Source: Nocardioidaceae bacterium (GTDB lineage: Bacteria; Actinomycetota; Actinomycetes; Propionibacteriales; Nocardioidaceae). From it: DNA of 10,327 nucleotides. The position numbers and the translations under genes were made by a program. The DNA is taken from the NCBI GenBank assembly GCA_013698435.1, contig JACCVA010000097.1, positions 1 to 10,327 of the forward strand, in the 5' to 3' direction. Positions 6,948 through 10,327 of the stretch are shown in pieces. The notes under the pieces were generated by a model. The model saw only the letters and a list, made by a program, of their open reading frames with translations. It was not told the origin of the DNA and made no database searches. Each line of letters begins with the position of its first letter. The stretch's first letter is position 1.

Positions 6948-7002
6948 GCGCGATTTGCAGATGCCAGGTCTCGGCGCCCTGGTTTGGCAGGATGAGCCCA
7001 TC

Positions 7003-8181
7003 ATGAAGCTCACTTCCTGGCGCCGGCCGCGCGCCAGCACCGCGGGCGTCACCGGTCCGGCGCGTCTCGACCGGAGTACCCGGCTGTTGGTCAAGCGGCT
7101 GCGCCCCGGTGACATCGCTTTGATCGACCACGTCGACATCGACCGGTCCGCCGCGATCGCCCTCGTCGAGGCCCAGGTGGCGGCCGTGGTGAACATCGCC
7201 CCCTCGATCTCCGGCCGCTACCCCAACCTCGGGCCCGAGGTGCTGGTCGACGCGGGCATTCCGCTCCTCGACGACGTCGGCGCCGAGGTGTTCAGCGCCG
7301 TCAACGACGGTGACCTGATTCGCGTCGACGGCAACACGGTCTATGTCGGCGACGAGGCTGCGGCGGTCGGCGTACGCCAGGACAAGGCGTCGGTCGCCAC
7401 GTCGATGGCGTCCTCACGCGTCGGTATGGCCAGCCAGCTCGAGGCTTTCACCGCCAACGCCGTAGAGCACCTGCGACGTGACCAACGGCTGCTGCTCGAC
7501 GGGGAGGGACTGCCCACCACGAAGACGTCGTTCGATGGTCGGCAGGTCGTCGTGGTGCTGCGGACGTTCGACTACAAGAGCGACCTGCGAGGGCTGAAGA
7601 CGTTCATTCGTGAGAACCACCCGGTCCTGGTGGGAGTGGACGGGGGCGCCGATGCCCTGCTCGAGGCCGGCTACCGTCCCGACGTCGTCGTCACGTCCGG
7701 AGACGACATCTCCGAGGCCGCGCTGCGCAGTCGCATCGAGGTGATCGGTCACACCACCAACGACGGCCGCTCCGCGGGGCTCGAGCGACTCGAGCGGCTC
7801 GCGGTGACGCACGAGAGACTGGTAGCAAGCGGAACGGCCGAGGACGCCGCCATCTTGCTCGCGCACGCCAACAACGCCGCCCTCATCGTCATGGTCGGGT
7901 CGCACGCAACGCTGGTGGAGCTCCTCGACAAGGGGCGCTCGGGGATGGCGAGCTCATTCCTGACCCGCTCCACCGTCGGCTCCCGGCTCGTCGACGCCAA
8001 GGCAGTCGCCAAGCTCTACCACCACCGCATCAGCGGGTGGCTGGTGTTCATGCTGGTGCTGCTGGGCGTCGCCGCCGTGCTCGCCGCGGTAGCAACGACT
8101 CCGGTCGGCCAAGAGTGGTGGAGCCAGGTCAAGAGCTGGTACGACGTGGCCGTCACCTGGATCCGGGGTCGCACCACGTGA
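7003..8181 (+). CDS. steA: SteA-like cell-separation protein with thiamin pyrophosphokinase-type fold
   Basis: Predicted product of 392 residues. ATG 7003 is chosen over in-frame upstream TTG/ATG codons because AGGATGAG at 6989-6996 precedes it and the N-terminus MKLTSWRRPR matches the family. Residues 15-125 hold the conserved N-terminal region (GVTGPARLDRSTRLLVKRL, NIAPSISGRYPNLGPE). Residues about 185-340 resemble a thiamin pyrophosphokinase catalytic domain: GVDGGADALLEAGYRPD at 211-227, SHATLVELLDKGRSGMASSF from 300, then LVDAKAVAKLY. A membrane helix spans about 343-366, leaving a short C-terminal tail. In Corynebacterium glutamicum the SteA-SteB pair acts with the peptidoglycan hydrolase RipA in daughter-cell separation; Rv1697 is the M. 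tuberculosis counterpart. The usual GDMDS-like motif reads TSGDDIS here (231-237), so catalysis is doubtful. Its TGA overlaps the next GTG start by 4 bp. Confidence 0.88.
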   Translation: MKLTSWRRPRASTAGVTGPARLDRSTRLLVKRLRPGDIALIDHVDIDRSAAIALVEAQVAAVVNIAPSISGRYPNLGPEVLVDAGIPLLDDVGAEVFSAVNDGDLIRVDGNTVYVGDEAAAVGVRQDKASVATSMASSRVGMASQLEAFTANAVEHLRRDQRLLLDGEGLPTTKTSFDGRQVVVVLRTFDYKSDLRGLKTFIRENHPVLVGVDGGADALLEAGYRPDVVVTSGDDISEAALRSRIEVIGHTTNDGRSAGLERLERLAVTHERLVASGTAEDAAILLAHANNAALIVMVGSHATLVELLDKGRSGMASSFLTRSTVGSRLVDAKAVAKLYHHRISGWLVFMLVLLGVAAVLAAVATTPVGQEWWSQVKSWYDVAVTWIRGRTT

Positions 8182-9122
8182 GCGCCTTGAGGCGCTACCT
8201 GCTGCCCGTCTTCGCTGCGTTCATCGCGCTGGCCATCGGGATCGCGCTCGGCGCCGGCATCTTGCAGCAGGCCGAAGGCGGTGACGACAGCGGTTCCTTG
8301 CGCGCTGCCAACGAGAGTCTGCGCGACCAGCTTGCTGCCGACAGGGACGAGCGCGTCCTCGGCCAGGCATGGAGCGATGCTCTCGCGCCGAGTCTGCTCG
8401 CCGGTCGGCTCACCGGCGCCCAGATCACGATCGTCGCGCTCCCTGGCGTCTCAGAAACGTCGGTGGCAGCGACCCGTCAGGCGATCGAGGATGCCGGCGG
8501 CAGCACCGCGATGGTGGTGACCGTCGCCGCCGAGGTTCTCGACTCGGCGAAGAAGACCTATGTGAGTTCCGTCGCCGACAGCTCACTCGCCGGCGCCGAC
8601 GGCGTGACCGCCCCAACGGAGGACGACGTCTATCCGCGATTCGGCACCGTCCTCGCCCGTGCGTACGTCGGCACGAACGACGACACCCGCTATGACGCGA
8701 CCGCCGTCAAGATCGACTCGGAGCTCCAGGGCGCCAAGCTGGTCACGGTCGACAACGCTCCGTTACGTCGGGGGTCGTTGGTCGTCGTGCTCGCCTCGGG
8801 TGCCCACGGCGGCGACGAGGTCACGACCGCCGCCAACGTGATCGCCTCCGACCTCGTCGCCGCGCTCGCCCGAGCCGGTGACGCGGTCGTGGTGGCGACC
8901 CCGGCCACCGGTCGGGCCAGCGGCGGCATCCTCGCCGAGCTCGCCAAGGACCGCGATGTCGCCCGGCTCCCTGTCTCGACCACCAACGCCGGCACCTCGT
9001 CGTCGGGTCTGGTCACCGCCGTCTACGCGCTCGCGAGCGCGCTGGCCGGACGACCGGGTGACTTCGGCGTGGTCGACGGCGAGCCAGTGCTGCCACCCGG
9101 GGTGCAGGTAGCCCCGAAGTGA
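8178..9122 (+). CDS. steB: SteB/MctB family membrane-anchored protein (often annotated copper transporter)
   Basis: Predicted product of 314 residues. GTG 8178 overlaps the steA stop (GTGA), which implies translational coupling; the open frame extends further upstream only as a shadow inside steA. One N-terminal membrane helix (about 7-30, LLPVFAAFIALAIGIALGAG) is followed by a coiled-coil-like stretch (39-62) and a large, probably extracytoplasmic domain. This is the DUF3186/MctB architecture. Rv1698 (MctB) was linked to copper homeostasis and outer-membrane transport, while the corynebacterial homologue SteB partners SteA in cell separation. This protein has no cysteine, one histidine (His210) and one internal methionine (Met112), so the sequence gives no support for copper binding; the SteB role fits better. 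Its last nine codons (PPGVQVAPK) and stop form most of the first unit of a repeat array. Confidence 0.85.
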   Translation: MSALRRYLLPVFAAFIALAIGIALGAGILQQAEGGDDSGSLRAANESLRDQLAADRDERVLGQAWSDALAPSLLAGRLTGAQITIVALPGVSETSVAATRQAIEDAGGSTAMVVTVAAEVLDSAKKTYVSSVADSSLAGADGVTAPTEDDVYPRFGTVLARAYVGTNDDTRYDATAVKIDSELQGAKLVTVDNAPLRRGSLVVVLASGAHGGDEVTTAANVIASDLVAALARAGDAVVVATPATGRASGGILAELAKDRDVARLPVSTTNAGTSSSGLVTAVYALASALAGRPGDFGVVDGEPVLPPGVQVAPK

Positions 9123-9276
9123 GGCCCGTCAGCAGAGCGCTGCGCCCGGGGTGCAGGTAGCCCCGAAGTGAGGCCAGTAGAGACAGCGCTGCCGCCCGGG
9201 GTGGACGCGACCACGGACTGAGGCCAGGCAGTCAGCACAGCGCCGCCCGGGGTGCAGGTAGCCAGGGACTGAGGCT
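9096..9276 (+). repeat. Imperfect ~50-bp tandem repeat array, four copies
   Basis: Four 31-bp cores begin at 9096, 9145, 9195 and 9246, so the period is 49, 50 then 51 bp. Each starts CCCGGGGTG and ends TGAGGC plus C or T. Cores 1 and 2 are identical over all 31 bp. Core 4 keeps the first 18 (CCCGGGGTGCAGGTAGCC) and shares GGACTGAGGC with core 3, the most diverged. Spacers of 18-20 bp are also alike (AGCGCTGC or close). Core 1 overlaps the last codons and TGA of the steB-like gene. In cores 1 and 2, CGGGG and CCCCG can pair around a 9-nt loop, so the array could help end steB transcription. Periods are not multiples of three, which argues against a coding role. Confidence 0.9.
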
Positions 9277-9323
9277 GGTTGGCTCCGTTCGCGGGCGTGG
9301 CGTCGCGCGGCCGGGTCGGGTGT

Positions 9324-9332
9324 TGATAGATT
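9324..9332 (+). promoter_or_regulatory. Extended -10 promoter candidate for pyrG
   Basis: TGATAGATT fits the extended -10 pattern TGnTAnnnT exactly and is one of the few AT-rich spots in the gap. No good -35 lies at 17-18 bp, as is usual for extended -10 promoters. Transcription would start near 9339-9340, at the end of a CCCC run, giving a ~55-nt leader before the TTG start. Confidence 0.55.
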
Positions 9333-9335
9333 GGA

Positions 9336-9366
9336 ACCCCGTGGCGGGGTGGGTTTGCCCCGACCC
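9336..9366 (+). promoter_or_regulatory. pyrG leader with alternative hairpins
   Basis: ACCCCG at 9336-9341 can pair with CGGGGT at 9345-9350 around a TGG loop. The same CGGGG (9345-9349) can instead pair with CCCCG at 9358-9362. The two pairings exclude each other. The predicted start site lies inside the first arm, so start-site choice would decide which hairpin can form. Low-CTP control of pyrG through its leader is known in Firmicutes; applying it here is inference. Confidence 0.35.
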
Positions 9367-9393
9367 TCGTCAGACCTACCACGGGAGCATGAT

Positions 9394-10327
9394 TTGGCAG
9401 TCTCGTCGCCGACCAGGCACCTCTTCGTGACGGGGGGCGTCGCCTCGTCGCTGGGCAAGGGGCTGACCGCCTCGTCGCTGGGCCGCCTGCTCAAGTCCCG
9501 TGGCCTCCGGGTCACCATGCAAAAGCTCGACCCTTATCTCAACGTCGACCCCGGGACGATGAACCCGTTCCAGCACGGTGAGGTCTTCGTCACCAACGAC
9601 GGCGCCGAGACCGATCTCGACATCGGCCACTACGAACGCTTCCTCGACGTCGACCTGGGCCAGCAGGCCAACGTCACCACCGGCCAGGTCTACTCCACGG
9701 TGATCGCCAAGGAGCGTCGCGGCGACTACCTCGGCGACACCGTCCAGGTGATCCCGCACATCACCAACGAGATCAAGGAACGCATCCGGGCGATGGCGGC
9801 CGACGACGTCGACATCGTCATCACCGAGATCGGCGGCACGGTGGGCGACATCGAGTCCCTGCCGTTCCTCGAGGCCGCCCGCCAGGTACGCCATGACATC
9901 GGTCGCGACAACTGCTTCTTCCTTCACGTGTCGTTGGTTCCTTACATCGGGCCGTCGGGAGAGCTGAAGACCAAGCCGACCCAGCACTCCGTCGCCGCGC
10001 TGCGCTCCATCGGTATCGCGCCGGACGCGGTCGTGTGCCGCGCCGATCGCGACATCCCTGACAGCATCAAGCGCAAGATCTCACTGATGTGCGACGTCGA
10101 CGACGAGGCCGTCGTGGCTGCGGTCGACGCGCCGTCGATCTACGACATTCCCAAGGTGCTGCACTCCGAGGGACTCGACGCCTATGTCGTACGCCGGCTC
10201 AACCTGCCGTTCCGGGACGTCGACTGGACGCGGTGGGACCAGCTGCTGCAACGTGTGCACCACCCCGACGAGGCCGTCGAGGTGGCCCTCGTCGGCAAGT
10301 ACGTCGGTCTGCCGGACGCCTACCTGT
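9394..10327 (+). CDS. pyrG: CTP synthase (5' part, runs off the window)
   Basis: The visible 311 residues are the complete amidoligase domain and the first part of the region leading to the glutamine amidotransferase domain, which lies beyond the edge; full enzymes have about 540-590 residues. The enzyme makes CTP from UTP, ATP and glutamine in the cytosol. Start TTG 9394 is chosen because GGGAG at 9383-9387 is 6 nt upstream; the ATG at 9389 is out of frame and stops after 13 codons. Motifs: P-loop TGGVASSLGKG at 13-23, KLDPYLNVDPGTMNPFQHGE at 44-63, DGAETDLDIGHYERF at 69-83, ITEIGGTVGDIES at 143-155, and GELKTKPTQHSV at 189-200. VALVGKYV at 297-304 begins the C-terminal domain. All expected residues are present. 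Confidence 0.98.
   Translation, partial: MAVSSPTRHLFVTGGVASSLGKGLTASSLGRLLKSRGLRVTMQKLDPYLNVDPGTMNPFQHGEVFVTNDGAETDLDIGHYERFLDVDLGQQANVTTGQVYSTVIAKERRGDYLGDTVQVIPHITNEIKERIRAMAADDVDIVITEIGGTVGDIESLPFLEAARQVRHDIGRDNCFFLHVSLVPYIGPSGELKTKPTQHSVAALRSIGIAPDAVVCRADRDIPDSIKRKISLMCDVDDEAVVAAVDAPSIYDIPKVLHSEGLDAYVVRRLNLPFRDVDWTRWDQLLQRVHHPDEAVEVALVGKYVGLPDAYL

Larger units (their letters stand above)
9123..9393 (+). other. 271-bp gap between the steB-like gene and pyrG
   Basis: This gap holds, in order, the rest of the ~50-bp repeat array (to 9276), about 45 bp of plain GC-rich sequence, an extended -10 promoter-like site (9324-9332), a structured leader (9336-9366) and the pyrG ribosome binding site GGGAG (9383-9387). 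Open frames on the minus strand across it are made of the repeats and run into pyrG; I do not consider them genes. Confidence 0.7.

Noticed and set aside
9096..9276. CRISPR array
   Set aside because: The unit and spacer are both repeated, only four diverged copies exist, the first overlaps a gene end, and no cas gene is nearby.
9389..9430. ATG at 9389 as pyrG start or as a leader peptide
   Set aside because: It is out of frame with pyrG, lies only 1 nt after GGGAG, and stops after 13 codons; the TTG at 9394 has proper spacing.
9129..9518. Minus-strand open frames across the repeat array and into pyrG (also 9023-9382)
   Set aside because: They read the repeats as CTPGG-type motifs but extend into the coding 5' end of pyrG or the steB-like gene, lack a ribosome binding site, and the repeat period does not keep frame.

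Overview
The window is high-GC, gene-dense DNA with many GTG starts and one TTG start, tight gene spacing and stop/start overlaps, which points to an actinobacterium. The order DUF1015 (divergent) - HAD phosphatase - small acidic protein - tlyA - NAD kinase - recN - steA - steB/mctB-like - pyrG is the conserved chromosomal block that Mycobacterium tuberculosis carries as roughly Rv1692-Rv1699. Protein details, such as the TTG-started CTP synthase beginning AVSSPTRHLFVTGG, look most like the Nocardioides/Propionibacteriales side of the phylum. That placement is from memory, not from a search.

Layout: the tail of an unrecognised gene (2-106) is followed by a short OB-fold protein resembling single-stranded DNA-binding protein (223-669). 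A DUF1015 gene (697-1938, minus strand) converges on it. A 39-bp divergent gap separates DUF1015 from a same-strand run: HAD-IIA phosphatase (1978-3018), small acidic protein (3028-3291), TlyA rRNA methyltransferase (3303-4112), NAD kinase (4125-5129) and RecN (5129-6829). Gaps in this run are 9-12 bp, or a 1-bp overlap, so it is probably one operon. A 173-bp gap with a strong hairpin precedes the steA-steB pair (7003-8181 and 8178-9122, 4-bp overlap). A 271-bp gap with a four-copy imperfect tandem repeat and a structured pyrG leader precedes pyrG (9394 to the window edge).

Functionally the block mixes housekeeping roles: glycerol-3-phosphate or related phosphate-ester hydrolysis, ribosomal RNA 2'-O-methylation, NADP synthesis, double-strand-break repair, control of cell separation and CTP synthesis. 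The genes are held together by conserved synteny rather than by an obvious shared pathway.

I see no mobile element, CRISPR array, tRNA, rRNA or defence system. The most unusual signals are non-coding. One is the ~50-bp repeat array, whose first copy contains the last codons and stop of the steB-like gene. The next is a set of mutually exclusive hairpins between a likely extended -10 promoter and the pyrG start. Others are a 17-bp echo of the recN 3' end just after its stop, and an 18-bp in-frame repeat inside the small acidic gene.
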